Positions 34,506-44,039 are shown, numbered from the stretch's first letter. The stretch is DNA of 64,000 nt from Pseudanabaena sp. Chao 1811 (GCF_027942295.1 NZ_CP101416.1:3892501-3956500), one strand, 5' to 3'. The notes: a model not told the origin generated them from the letters alone. Translations and numbers: made by a program.

Positions 34506-34565
34506 GCAAAAACGGTAATAATCGCCAAGTGATTATTACCGTTTTTTGCCTTTGTCGAACTGACA
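34506..34565. repeat. Family C hairpin with family A end, copy 3
   Basis: Palindrome 34508-34546 with core GGTAATAATCGC-CAA-GTGATTATTACC, which holds a single G-T wobble next to the apex, followed by the partial family A end CGAACTGACA (34556-34565). The wobble is intermediate between the GC/GC form at 13471 and the AC/GT form at 30063. It abuts the stop codon of the GAF-domain gene and may terminate it. Confidence 0.75.
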
Positions 34566-37346
34566 CTATGAGTTAGAAAGTGGCAAAATCAAACGACTGA
34601 GAATGCGATTGTCCTCTAGTTGATAGAGAGATAACTCACCGCCAGCCTCTAACATCAGATTTTGACAAATTGCTAAGTGTAGTCCTGGAGGTTGATCCAG
34701 CAGTGAAGGGGAGAGAGGATCGATCGCTCTGCCCTGATGTAGCTCTTGCAGCAAAGATGCATCTACTACGCCATAGTCTGTAATCGATAGTTCCAAAAGC
34801 TTCTCATCGATTTGGCGACACCAGAGATCAATTCTTCCACCTACTTCCGATCGCCCACAGGCAAATAGCAACAACTCATTAAGAATCATTTCCATTTTGG
34901 CGATATCACCGCCAACTACTACATTGGCTTGGTTATGTACCTGTGACCAGATTTGACGTTGCTTGACAAGTGAGTCCACGCGCTCTAAAGCACGCTTTAG
35001 CATCCCTGCTAGGGGGGCAGTCTCATAGTTAGGACGTAAGCGCCATTGTTCCTTGCGGATAATCTGTGGCAATGGTGATAGAGAACCCTGCAATTGCTTG
35101 AGAGAACTTTGCAGCGTAACGTTATTGATGCCGCCAGTGCCATTAGAGCGGGAATCCGCATCTAACAATCGCTGCACACCACTACTGACAGTGCGATAGA
35201 TATCTTCTAATCGACGATGCTTGTACCAATTGAGGCGTTCTAGTTCTTGACGATTATGCTTGAGATGATCCACTAGCAATAGATGGCGGCGTGACCACGC
35301 GAGTTGGTTTGCTAACATGTTAAATGCTTGTAACTGGCGATCGACCCATCTTCGTCCAGCGCGATCGGCAACCAAAATCATCCCTGTGGGCTGGTGTTCT
35401 GGTGTAGTTCGTAACGCTGTCACCATGATATTTCCAAGGGCTGGTGCATTGAGCCAAGCCCTAGTTTGTTCTGGTAAATCATGGATACTCAAAGGCAAAA
35501 TCCCTTCACTTTGAATCGTCCATTGGGCAAGGGGATCTTCTTCGATCGCAATCAGAGTTTCGCTAATGGTGAGTTGATATTCATCACGACTACAAAAAAC
35601 TGAGGCAATTTGTCCGCCTTGACGACCAGGGAGCCAGACCACTAACACAGCAAGGGGAGATTGTGTCACCTGTGCCATCAACTGGGTAGCAGTGTGATGT
35701 AGTTTTTCGAGGGTGTTGGCTTGCTGCAATGCTACCAAGCCAAATTGCACAGCTTGATGAGACTTTTGCCGTTCATCGGACAAACGTTGCAATTCATTTT
35801 GGTGAATGATTAACCCGATTTGTTGGGCAACTGCTTGTACCATTTCTCTTTCTGGGCGTGACCATGTGCGTGGAGCTTCATGGGCAACACCTAAAACGGC
35901 TTCTAAGGACTTCCCTGTAGAAGTACTGCTCACAATCATCGATCGCACATCAAGGTCGAGCAGAGCATTTCTCCATGCCAAAAATTTAAAATCACTATCG
36001 AGATTTTCTACCGTTGCCGCATCGGGAGATTGCTCCAGCATTTGGAAATCTACGGGGGCTAGCTCTGGCAATAAATTAGCGATCGGACGACGGTTTTTAG
36101 GATGATATTGAAAATCGATCCGAAATACTTCATTATCCTGATCATAGGTTGCCACCCAAAAACGTTCGAGTCCCAGTCTCTGACATAGTTGTTCGGCGGC
36201 TTGATCGAGGGCATTTTGCCAATCATTGTTGGAATAAATTGCCCTCGCGATGCCTGCAGTGAGAATCTGATCGGAAGCAATTCGGTCAACTGTAACTTCC
36301 ATTTCTTCGAGGGGTGCGGTGATTGCAGCTAGTTGCGCTGCCCCAAGGACAAAATTACGCTCATCATCAGTCCAGAGCCTTGGCTCATCGCCTTCTACGG
36401 ACAAAAAGCCTAAAAGCTCTGACTGGAAAAATATAGGCGCAATAATGATCGAAACTGCACCAAACTGTTCCATGACCCGATTGCTAATTTCGCTTTTGGT
36501 CATGGATTTGGCATCAACCACGACCACGATCTGATCTCTTGATAAAGCTTGATATAACCCAGGGGCATTCTGTACGGTTACTCCCGCCGTATTATCAACT
36601 GCTTGCTTAGATTTAGGTCCTGCTTGGCGATTAGCAACCCTGCGCCAAAAATATTGGTGTTCGCGCTCAAACCAATAGATATTGGTGTGATCTGGCATCA
36701 CAAAATTATGGGTTTCCTGCACAATCTCCTCAAGGCGATCGTTGAGGGTCGGAATATTACGGATTTTAGAAAGGATTTCGAGTAGGGGTTCATCGGGGCG
36801 TTTGGTATTGTGATAGTGCCATTCCGCATCAAGTCGGCTTAAAGTTGAGCCTAGAGTTCCTAATACTACAGACAGTCTGGCTCTTTCTTCATTACGCGGG
36901 GTAATATTCCACAGGGTTGAGCCTAAAAGTACTACACCAAAGCTGCGATCGCGGTGATAGATGGGCCAGAGTAATGTACCTTGAATCTCGAATTTTTGGG
37001 CTAACTTTTGCCATTCACCACTACGTTTTTCTTGGCGCAGATCGGCAATGGGGACTGGTCTACGCTGCAAAATTACCTGATCAAGCAAGTCTCCTGCATT
37101 AAGGGCAAAGCGTTCTTTTAAAAACTTAATTTCACCCGCAGGTGTCGTACCACCTTTTCCTGTAAGGCGATGGTTTTCTTGATCATATAGCCCGATCCAG
37201 ATGAGTTTGTAGTCGAAGTTGTCTCGAAGATAATCGAGAGTAGCCGTTAATAGGTTGTCAATACTATCTTCATCACGCAAGAACTGCATGATTCGCCCAA
37301 GGTTAACAAACTGGCGATCCCATGGGTTAGCTCCTGCTTGACTCAT
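34566..37346 (-). CDS. Multi-GAF sensor protein with kinase-like C-terminus
   Basis: A 926-residue cytoplasmic protein with GAF domains near residues 20-175, 195-350, 360-525 and probably 540-690 (for example YKLIWIGLYDQENHRLTGKG and FGAVSIIIAPIFFQSELLGF). The C-terminus (about 700-926) has the layout of a histidine kinase: a helix with YKHRRLEDIYRTVSSGVQRL, an N-box-like MILNELLLFACGRSE, a G1-like ITDYGVVDAS and a G2-like PPGLHLAICQNLMLEAGG. The ATP-binding motifs are degenerate (no clear DxGxG), so kinase activity is uncertain. It may bind small molecules or bilins. No response regulator gene is adjacent. Confidence 0.8.
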   Translation of the reverse strand: MSQAGANPWDRQFVNLGRIMQFLRDEDSIDNLLTATLDYLRDNFDYKLIWIGLYDQENHRLTGKGGTTPAGEIKFLKERFALNAGDLLDQVILQRRPVPIADLRQEKRSGEWQKLAQKFEIQGTLLWPIYHRDRSFGVVLLGSTLWNITPRNEERARLSVVLGTLGSTLSRLDAEWHYHNTKRPDEPLLEILSKIRNIPTLNDRLEEIVQETHNFVMPDHTNIYWFEREHQYFWRRVANRQAGPKSKQAVDNTAGVTVQNAPGLYQALSRDQIVVVVDAKSMTKSEISNRVMEQFGAVSIIIAPIFFQSELLGFLSVEGDEPRLWTDDERNFVLGAAQLAAITAPLEEMEVTVDRIASDQILTAGIARAIYSNNDWQNALDQAAEQLCQRLGLERFWVATYDQDNEVFRIDFQYHPKNRRPIANLLPELAPVDFQMLEQSPDAATVENLDSDFKFLAWRNALLDLDVRSMIVSSTSTGKSLEAVLGVAHEAPRTWSRPEREMVQAVAQQIGLIIHQNELQRLSDERQKSHQAVQFGLVALQQANTLEKLHHTATQLMAQVTQSPLAVLVVWLPGRQGGQIASVFCSRDEYQLTISETLIAIEEDPLAQWTIQSEGILPLSIHDLPEQTRAWLNAPALGNIMVTALRTTPEHQPTGMILVADRAGRRWVDRQLQAFNMLANQLAWSRRHLLLVDHLKHNRQELERLNWYKHRRLEDIYRTVSSGVQRLLDADSRSNGTGGINNVTLQSSLKQLQGSLSPLPQIIRKEQWRLRPNYETAPLAGMLKRALERVDSLVKQRQIWSQVHNQANVVVGGDIAKMEMILNELLLFACGRSEVGGRIDLWCRQIDEKLLELSITDYGVVDASLLQELHQGRAIDPLSPSLLDQPPGLHLAICQNLMLEAGGELSLYQLEDNRILSRLILPLSNS

Positions 37347-37600
37347 ATTTTTACCCTGACGTTTTTGACTTAGGTATGGTTAGCGGCGTACCGTAGAAAA
37401 ATTTTAGCTTCCTAAAAGCAATTGCTGACAATGTGGCAATGTATTTACAAATGACTTTTCATCATAAGCGTACAATCTTTAGCCCAGAAAGTCAGCAACA
37501 GATAATGCTTTTTCAATTCTTTTGTCAACTTTTGATCGATTTTTATAGCATTCTTCATAGGAATTCATAGGAATCGGAGGTAGTACCTTGTATTTTCGGG

Positions 37601-37912
37601 TCATTCGACTAACCATTCTAGCGATCGCTCGCCAATTTGGAGAGGAATACTCACGGCCTTGCCGAGGCGTGGGCGTTCTTTGGTGGTTGCAATAAATGTT
37701 TGCACCTGTTCGACTACTCCCCAATCACTTAGGTAAGAAGCAATCGTATCAAGATGTTGGAGAAACTCGACTTCGCCCATAGAAAAAGACTGCTGCTCTT
37801 GATATCGCCACATTACTTGTAAAAAGATTTTGCCTTGGGTTTTGCGTAATTGTACATCATAGGAAAAATTCCATTTATTGGCGATCGCTTGGCGGAGTTC
37901 TGAGCCTGTCAT
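37601..37912 (-). CDS. DUF3067 family protein
   Basis: A 103-residue protein matching the cyanobacterial DUF3067 family in full: MTGSELRQAIANKWNFSYDV, QGKIFLQVMWRYQEQQSFSM and KERPRLGKAVSIPLQIGERS. Function is unknown; the family is small and soluble. It lies between the GAF sensor and murQ, all on the minus strand, with 73 bp to the murQ stop. Confidence 0.87.
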   Translation of the reverse strand: MTGSELRQAIANKWNFSYDVQLRKTQGKIFLQVMWRYQEQQSFSMGEVEFLQHLDTIASYLSDWGVVEQVQTFIATTKERPRLGKAVSIPLQIGERSLEWLVE

Positions 37913-37985
37913 AGTTTCTACATTTTTTGCTTAATACATCTTATCTCAACGATGATTTTGCTGCCTATGACCAAAATCACGCTAA

Positions 37986-38885
37986 CTAGGCGATCGCCTT
38001 ACCTAGATGTCCCTGAGTCTCTTGGAGGATTTGCGCGGCAGTGGTGGCATCGACCCCTTTCCAGTGCATTAACAAAGCTAATTTCACTTTTCTCCCTGAG
38101 CGCTCTAATAATGCTGCTGAATCTTCGCGACTGAGGGCGGTGAGATCGCGAATAATGCGAATGGCGCGATCTTCGAGTTTGCTATTGGTAACCGATACAT
38201 CAATCATGCGATTGCCGTAGACCTTGCCCAGTTGCACCATGACCCCTGTAGAGATGGTGTTTAGCACTAGTTTTGTGGCAGTACCAGCCTTCAGTCTCGT
38301 TGAGCCAGCTAAAACCTCTGCACCAACAAGGGGGCGAATCTCGATATCGTACTGAATCGGAAATTGTTCAGGAGGTACGCAACAAAAAAAGATTGTTTTT
38401 GCCCCCCGCTGTTTGGCGGCTTTGAGCGCTCCATGGACATAGGGAGTTGTACCGCCTGCGGTAATGCCAAAGACAACATCGCGATCACTAATATTTCTCT
38501 CACAAATGGCATCAGCTCCATCGTCTTCGCGATCTTCTAACGCTTCGGAACTCCGCACCATTGCATTCATCCCCCCCGCTAAGATCCCTTGGATCAATTC
38601 GGGATCACTGCAAAATGTGGGTGGACATTCGGCAGCATCAAGGACTCCTAGTCGTCCACTTGTCCCTGCACCGATGTAAAACAGCCTGCCTCCCTTAGCG
38701 ATCGCCTCCGCAATTAGTGTAATCGCCTGAGCGATCGCTTCTTTTTCTTGCCCAACTGCTGCTACGGCTCTGAGGTCTTCTTGGTTAAACAGTTCTACTA
38801 TTTCCAAAGCGCTGAGTCGATCTAAATTTTGGCTGTGGGGATTTGCTTGTTCTGTTAACAAATAACCGCGATCGTGATTTTTCAT
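37986..38885 (-). CDS. murQ: N-acetylmuramic acid 6-phosphate etherase (MurQ)
   Basis: MurQ removes lactate from MurNAc-6-phosphate to give GlcNAc-6-phosphate, in recovery of cell-wall fragments. The 299-residue protein has the SIS sugar-phosphate-binding fold with [20 protein letters not shown], the [18 protein letters not shown] segment and [20 protein letters not shown]. The start ATG overlaps the stop of the PCP_red gene by 4 bp, so the two are translationally coupled. Confidence 0.95.
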   Translation of the reverse strand: MKNHDRGYLLTEQANPHSQNLDRLSALEIVELFNQEDLRAVAAVGQEKEAIAQAITLIAEAIAKGGRLFYIGAGTSGRLGVLDAAECPPTFCSDPELIQGILAGGMNAMVRSSEALEDREDDGADAICERNISDRDVVFGITAGGTTPYVHGALKAAKQRGAKTIFFCCVPPEQFPIQYDIEIRPLVGAEVLAGSTRLKAGTATKLVLNTISTGVMVQLGKVYGNRMIDVSVTNSKLEDRAIRIIRDLTALSREDSAALLERSGRKVKLALLMHWKGVDATTAAQILQETQGHLGKAIA

Positions 38886-39067
38886 TGACCAAATTCAACT
38901 CTTGCTTTTTCAACAATTTCGGCAGTAATCGTATCACTTCCCGCCGCCTGTGCTAGTTGCTCAATTCTTTGACGAGCCTGCGATCGGACAAAGTAAGGAA
39001 TGTTTTTATATTTAACCTTGGCTTCTGCTGTCCAAGTTAAACCTTCAAAATAATCAGAATCTGGCAT
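38882..39067 (-). CDS. Stand-alone PCP_red domain protein
   Basis: A 61-residue protein that consists only of the PCP_red fold (PF08369), normally the C-terminal domain of light-independent protochlorophyllide reductase subunit Chl[21 protein letters not shown] and [15 protein letters not shown]. The Pro-Phe/Tyr-Phe-Val-Arg pattern is clear. Stand-alone copies are common in cyanobacteria and have no known function. The start at 39067 has no close ribosome-binding site. It overlaps murQ by 4 bp. Confidence 0.85.
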   Translation of the reverse strand: MPDSDYFEGLTWTAEAKVKYKNIPYFVRSQARQRIEQLAQAAGSDTITAEIVEKARVEFGQ

Positions 39068-39317
39068 AGCTTTGTTGGATATATTGTATTGATTCTTATA
39101 TTGTTTAGGACTTAAGCAAGTCTATAAGGATGGACGACATTGCCATCCATGCCTATAGGCTAGTATGCCATCACCTCAGGTCGCATTAAACCTTGCTTCG
39201 TGTAGGTTTACAATCATATGCTTTTTGTAACTATCGTGCTAAAAGCAAAGTCATAAATTCGTGATAGCTTGAGAAATTACAATATAGAGCTTTAAGGTTT
39301 AGCTATGTATGAAATCG

Positions 39318-39357
39318 CTACAACTATAAAATTACTTAAAATTACTTATAGTTGTAG
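39318..39357. repeat. Hairpin with internal direct repeat
   Basis: The arms CTACAACTATA and TATAGTTGTAG are exact complements. The loop holds AAATTACTT twice in tandem. The right arm overlaps the presumed left end of the decayed family D unit. Confidence 0.6.
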
Positions 39358-39431
39358 TCGTCTAGATCTAGTACATAAAGCCCAATAGAGAGTTGTGTCG
39401 CAAAGCGCCACAACTCTGGGCGACAGCTATA
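39346..39431. repeat. Decayed family D element
   Basis: The right end GGGCGACAGCTATA matches the family D terminus at 9514-9527, and the left edge TATAGTTGTAGTCG resembles the other terminus. The middle AGAGAGTTGTGTCGC-AAA-GCGCCACAACTCT is a partly degraded version of the family D palindrome (AGAGAGTTGCGG...), with mismatches. Confidence 0.55.
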
Positions 39432-39484
39432 TTGAGCAGATTGTGTCACAAAACATCCTTGTTAGTGCACCAAGGGATAAGTAC

Positions 39485-39578
39485 TCAAGCATAAGTAAAC
39501 TTAAAACCCATATTACTGTACCGCCCGCTTAGCGGGCGGTACAGTAATATGGGTTTCGTTTATAACTATGCCGAGCTA
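39485..39578. mobile_element. Family B palindromic element, copy 2
   Basis: A 94-bp unit with the same flanks as the copy at 12444-12537 (TCAAGCATAAGTAAACTT and TTTATAACTATGCCGAGCTA). Its perfect 53-nt palindrome (39504-39556, apex GC-TTA-GC) is centred at the same offset (45 nt). Three stem positions differ from copy 1, each changed on both arms. Confidence 0.85.
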
Positions 39579-39619
39579 GTTAGAAAAAAGATAGCGTGTT
39601 TTCTTGATTACCATCGCTT

Positions 39620-42142
39620 TTACTCCTCCAAAGAGCCTCTGGTTACACCAAGTTGATTTTGTAACTTTAAATCTTTCCAAAGCTTAGAGCCAGAAATTTT
39701 GCCAGCCAAAAGTTGTTGATAGCGGTTAATTGTTTCCAATACCTGCGAAGGCGACTCATTGACAAACTCTAAACGAAAATGTCGCACACCTAGTTCTAGA
39801 AAGCGTTGTACGAATTCTGCACCCGTTTGAGCAGTGCCGTTAAATACCGTATTGCGACAACCTGCGTCAGCTAATAAAACATGTTCGGCTCCTGTGCGAT
39901 CACGCAATTTTACCTCATGCTTGTCACAGGGGCGACCGCAATTAGTGTAATCAGTTCCCTCAGAGAGAAAAGCGCAGAATACGCAATGTTCCATATGGAA
40001 CATCGGCATATGTTGATGGACGGTGATTTCAAACCATTGGGGAGGACATTTTTTAAGCAGGGATTCCAATTGATGGATGCTGAGATCGTAGGAAGCGGTG
40101 AGACGTTCGAGAGGGAAAGATTGCTTGAAGTAGTTAGCGGTTAAGGGATTGGCGATATTAAAAGAGAAGTCAGCGATGATTCTTTCTTCTGCAAAAAATT
40201 GTAGATGGTCGTAATTGCGAATTAGATAGCCATCGGCATTACTAGAGCGAACTTGCTTGAGAATATAGTTTTCATTGGGTTTGGTAATACGTGGTGGTGC
40301 AACCCAAATGCTCGGTGCATTGGCAGATTGTCTCGCCATTTCCACCGCAGTTCGATAGGATGTGGGATCTTCAAATTCGCAATAGATGGTGGCAATATCG
40401 GTAGTGAGAACTGCTTCTAATTGTTCTAAATTCCGTACTAAAACAATAGCTTGGGGAGCAATTTCAGGACTAGATTCACTCTTAGGTAATAAATCAGTGT
40501 AGGAATGAGAATTTAATTGCCAACGATTCGGACTGCTGCGAAGGATATCTAACTGCTCGACCAGTTCTCGACGGATGCGATTTAATTCACTCACAGGAAG
40601 CATCGCCGCACCTTGCAAATGATTGTGCAGAGTTCCTAAACGGAAAGGCGTATTTCCCAATCTTCCCAACTGTTCTGTTAAACGTTCTGTTGTTAAAGGT
40701 TTATTATTCGCTTCCTCTAACATCATGGCGGAATCCACTTGGGCGATATTACCTTGACCATCACGAGCGATCGCTGTTAAAGTCTGTCCAACTTCGCCAT
40801 GAATTTCGATTTCAATGGGACGCTGAAAGAGAATCTTTTCACTGGTATAGGTTTGGCGCAATTGTTTATCGAGTTCAGGATCGTTGGTTTTCCAGAGGCG
40901 ATCGCCTACGCGCACACGCCGCAAATCGACATCGCGCCGCCCAAAGGTGACAAGCGTATCTTTTCCAGAATTTTTACCCAGTGATTCCACTGCATAAACC
41001 CGTCCGCCTTCTTCGCGATCGGCAGGTTTACCCGCATCAAAAACTACACCATCTCCTGCTTTCAGTGGTGATTGCAACCGCAGCACCACCTGTTTATCGC
41101 GCCCATCGCGAATCTCGGTGATTTCGCCCAAATATACACCACGTTTTTTGCCAAACCTTGCATGGACAAGAGCTTGATTGTCGATACCATCTAGCCAACC
41201 TGTGTATAGACCTCGCGAAAATGCCATTTCTAACTGGTAGCGATCGCCTGCACTCACCTGATTTTCTAAGCCCTGTACTACGCGATCGATGGCCTGGCGA
41301 TATACCTGCGTCACACTTGCCACATATTCAGGATGTTTCAAACGTCCTTCAATTTTCAGGGATACCACTCCCGCCTCGATCAATTCTGGCAAAACCGCTA
41401 ACCCCGCCAGATCTTGAGGACTAAGCAAATAGCGGCGATCGCCTAAATCCATTGGTTGACCATCGACAATCATCTCGTAGGGCATCCGACAGGCTTGGGC
41501 GCATTCCCCACGATTTGCCGATCGCCCACCCAAGGATTCACTGGTCAAACATTGTCCCGAATAGGCGACACACAAAGCCCCATGCACAAACACTTCTAGG
41601 GGTAGCGAAATTTGGCGATCGCCGATCTGTTTTTGAATTTTGCGAATTTCAGCGATCGAGCATTCTCGCGCCAACACCACCAAATCGCATCCCAAAGACT
41701 TCGCAAACTCTACCCCTGCACCACTAGTCACAGTCATTTGGGTTGAGCCATGAATCGGGAAATCGGGCGACAAATGACGAATTAAGCGACATAAGCCCAC
41801 ATCCTGCACGATCGCCGCATCGACTCCCGCCGCAATAATCGATCGCAAATAGGATTCCACCGAGCCTAATTCTGAGGTAAAAATCAAGGTATTGAGAGTC
41901 ACATAGCCCTTCACGCCGCGACGGTGTAGAAATGCCATCAATTCGGGCAAATCCGCTTCTGTAAAGTTATGCGCTCGCATCCGCGCATTAAATTTCTCCA
42001 AACCAAAATAAATCGCATCCGCCCCATTTTCCACTGCCGCCTTTGCACATTCCCAAGTCCCCGCAGGCGCAAGGAGTTCAGGAGCTTTAATTATGGGACT
42101 TGTAAGCTCAGTCTCTAGGGATATTGTAGGATTGACAGTCAT
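39620..42142 (-). CDS. U32 family peptidase (RlhA/YhbU-like)
   Basis: An 840-residue protein of the U32 collagenase-like family, with an N-terminal TIM-barrel domain (PELLAPAGTWECAKAAVENG, GADAIYFGLEKFNARMRAHN). The family signature is EVFVHGALCVAYSGQC, followed by cysteines in NRGECAQACRMPYE that may bind an iron-sulfur cluster. The middle part fits DUF3656, and the C-terminal part has another cysteine cluster (HMEHCVFCAFLSEG, NCGRPCDKH). Relatives hydroxylate 23S rRNA (RlhA) or modify tRNA rather than cut proteins, so an RNA-modification role is likely. A palindrome lies upstream. Confidence 0.92.
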   Translation of the reverse strand: MTVNPTISLETELTSPIIKAPELLAPAGTWECAKAAVENGADAIYFGLEKFNARMRAHNFTEADLPELMAFLHRRGVKGYVTLNTLIFTSELGSVESYLRSIIAAGVDAAIVQDVGLCRLIRHLSPDFPIHGSTQMTVTSGAGVEFAKSLGCDLVVLARECSIAEIRKIQKQIGDRQISLPLEVFVHGALCVAYSGQCLTSESLGGRSANRGECAQACRMPYEMIVDGQPMDLGDRRYLLSPQDLAGLAVLPELIEAGVVSLKIEGRLKHPEYVASVTQVYRQAIDRVVQGLENQVSAGDRYQLEMAFSRGLYTGWLDGIDNQALVHARFGKKRGVYLGEITEIRDGRDKQVVLRLQSPLKAGDGVVFDAGKPADREEGGRVYAVESLGKNSGKDTLVTFGRRDVDLRRVRVGDRLWKTNDPELDKQLRQTYTSEKILFQRPIEIEIHGEVGQTLTAIARDGQGNIAQVDSAMMLEEANNKPLTTERLTEQLGRLGNTPFRLGTLHNHLQGAAMLPVSELNRIRRELVEQLDILRSSPNRWQLNSHSYTDLLPKSESSPEIAPQAIVLVRNLEQLEAVLTTDIATIYCEFEDPTSYRTAVEMARQSANAPSIWVAPPRITKPNENYILKQVRSSNADGYLIRNYDHLQFFAEERIIADFSFNIANPLTANYFKQSFPLERLTASYDLSIHQLESLLKKCPPQWFEITVHQHMPMFHMEHCVFCAFLSEGTDYTNCGRPCDKHEVKLRDRTGAEHVLLADAGCRNTVFNGTAQTGAEFVQRFLELGVRHFRLEFVNESPSQVLETINRYQQLLAGKISGSKLWKDLKLQNQLGVTRGSLEE

Positions 42143-42237
42143 AGGGAAAATGTGGAGTGCTATTCTATTCTAGGCTAATACGCAAGCCTGCAAGTGGCTA
42201 TGCTATTTGTAGATGCTCAAGTAGGGACTTTGCAGTA

Positions 42238-42286
42238 AACCAAGTTTTGGATGGCGTAGCAGAGTTGTGTCATCCAAAACTTGGTT
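42238..42286. repeat. Palindrome upstream of the AIPR gene
   Basis: The arms AACCAAGTTTTGGATG and CATCCAAAACTTGGTT are perfect complements around a 17-nt loop that contains GCGTAGC and GAGTTGTGT. It lies in the divergent gap between the U32 peptidase and AIPR genes. A frame extending the AIPR protein upstream runs through it, which I regard as non-coding. Confidence 0.75.
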
Positions 42287-42326
42287 CACTATTAAAGCGC
42301 AGATTCACCTTGACCAGCTCAATTCC

Positions 42327-44018
42327 ATGAATATAAATGCTTCTATCATTGATCAACGATTATCATCTGTAATAGATAATATTCGTCAACAAGCTAGTGA
42401 AGAACTTCGCATTCGTGATGAGGCAAAGCTCAAATCACTGTCATTTGTTTACTTATGTGTCAAGACTATTTTAGATTTAGAAGACGAGCAAACCTTTGAA
42501 TGTTTAACCGAAGGTGGGGGAGATTTTGGCGTAGATGCTATGCATATCTCTGAGGAGCATGATGGAGAGTTTACAGTTAGTTTATTTCAAGCCAAGTATA
42601 AGAATAATTTAGAGGTAAATTCTAATTTCCCTGAAGATGGGATCGAAAGTCTGATCAATGCCATTAAGTATTTGTTCAATCCCACTGCCCGACTGGATTA
42701 CATTAATCCGAGACTTCTTGCCAAGGTCGAAGAGGCACGTAGTTTAATTCGCGATGGATATATTCCTCAAATTCGTGCCTTAGCTTGTAATAATGGATTG
42801 AAATGGAATAATGCTGCCCAAGAAGCAATTGATCGTGCTGGCTTTGGGGATCAAGCGACTTGGGAACATGTCAATCATGATCGCCTTGTCAACATTCTGC
42901 AAGCATCGAAACCTGTCAAAGACACCTTACAGTTAAGTGGTAAAGCGATCGTCGAAGATATGAGCTTTAGCCGAGTGCTTGTGGGCAGGATTTCCGTTAC
43001 AGAAATCGCTTCTTTAATTGAAAGACATGGAGAACGGCTACTTGAACGGAATATTCGTCGTTATTTAGGATTGCAAGGTAATCGTGTTAATGAAGGTATT
43101 CGTGATACTTTGAATAGTGAGGAAAGAGATAATTTTTATTTTTATAACAATGGCATCACATTAATTTGCGATAAATTTTCTTATAACGGATTGCAAGACA
43201 GTAATTACAAAGTACGTGTTGAAAATCTCCAAATAATTAATGGTGGACAAACCTGTATGACGATATCTAAAACCATACAGGAGCAAAATTTATTCCAAAA
43301 AATATTACCTCAAGATACCCAAGCTTATGTCTTATTAAGACTCTATGAATTACCAAGTGATAATATTAATCTCGTCCAAAAGATCACCTATGCTACTAAT
43401 AGCCAAAACCCAGTAGATCTTAAGGATTTGCGTGCTAATGATGATCTACAACAAAGATTAGAAATAAGTATTCAACAATTAGGATATAACTATCGGCGCA
43501 AGCGTTCTGAAACTAGCGCTAGATCTACGGATATTAGTTCAGGAGTGGCGGCGGAAGCGGTACTATCTGTTTGGAGGGAAAAGCCGCACCAAGCTAAGTT
43601 CTTTTCGCGTGAACACTTTGGTAAACTATATGACTCAATTTTTACCGAGAATCTTAATGGAGCGCAAGTAGTTCTAGCTGTGCAACTATATCGACTTGCC
43701 GAAAATCGACGCAAGCGCCCAGAGCCGCAAGATCCTGAATTTATTCGTTATGCTTCATGCTTTATTGCGATGCAAATGGGAAAGAGACTGCTCCACAATC
43801 TCCAAATTAAAATTAATGATATTAGTCATTTCAATTTCCATCAAGCTCAAAAATTGATTGAACAAAATGGAGAAGCATATTTTAATCATGCAGTACAGGA
43901 TATTCAACGAGCCCTCGAGTCTTTGTATGGTAGTAATGAAACTTCCCTACAGCAACTATCTGCTACTTTCCGACGTGGTGATTTAATCGATAAACTTCAA
44001 CAAATCAAAATCAACTAG
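42327..44018 (+). CDS. AIPR family (abortive phage infection) protein
   Basis: A 563-residue protein of the AIPR family (PF10592). The C-terminal half carries the family core LLERNIRRYLGLQGNRVNEG, NFYFYNNGITLICDKFSY and VENLQIINGGQTCMTISKT. The N-terminal half resembles restriction-endonuclease-like parts (FECLTEGGGDFGVDAMHISE, VSLFQAKYKN), suggesting a nuclease domain with an Asp/Gln-x-Lys motif. AIPR proteins are linked to phage defence through infected-cell death. I prefer the ATG at 42327 over 42267, because the earlier start lies inside a palindrome. It has no visible toxin-antitoxin or restriction partner and ends 21 bp before the methyltransferase gene. Confidence 0.85.
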   Translation: MNINASIIDQRLSSVIDNIRQQASEELRIRDEAKLKSLSFVYLCVKTILDLEDEQTFECLTEGGGDFGVDAMHISEEHDGEFTVSLFQAKYKNNLEVNSNFPEDGIESLINAIKYLFNPTARLDYINPRLLAKVEEARSLIRDGYIPQIRALACNNGLKWNNAAQEAIDRAGFGDQATWEHVNHDRLVNILQASKPVKDTLQLSGKAIVEDMSFSRVLVGRISVTEIASLIERHGERLLERNIRRYLGLQGNRVNEGIRDTLNSEERDNFYFYNNGITLICDKFSYNGLQDSNYKVRVENLQIINGGQTCMTISKTIQEQNLFQKILPQDTQAYVLLRLYELPSDNINLVQKITYATNSQNPVDLKDLRANDDLQQRLEISIQQLGYNYRRKRSETSARSTDISSGVAAEAVLSVWREKPHQAKFFSREHFGKLYDSIFTENLNGAQVVLAVQLYRLAENRRKRPEPQDPEFIRYASCFIAMQMGKRLLHNLQIKINDISHFNFHQAQKLIEQNGEAYFNHAVQDIQRALESLYGSNETSLQQLSATFRRGDLIDKLQQIKIN

Positions 44019-44039
44019 TAACTGTATAAGAACAAATTA

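Larger units (their letters stand above)
39068..39619. other. Repeat-filled intergenic region
   Basis: This 552-bp gap contains the hairpin at 39318-39357, a decayed family D unit (39346-39431) and a family B element (39485-39578). I see no coding frame. Promoter signals for the PCP_red-murQ pair must lie within the first 200 bases. Confidence 0.65.

Noticed and set aside
37479-37724. Minus-strand frame overlapping DUF3067
   Set aside because: It overlaps the well-supported DUF3067 gene in another frame and has no family resemblance.
42267-42326. Longer N-terminus for the AIPR protein
   Set aside because: The extra codons lie in the right arm of a palindrome; the ATG at 42327 begins the protein-like sequence.
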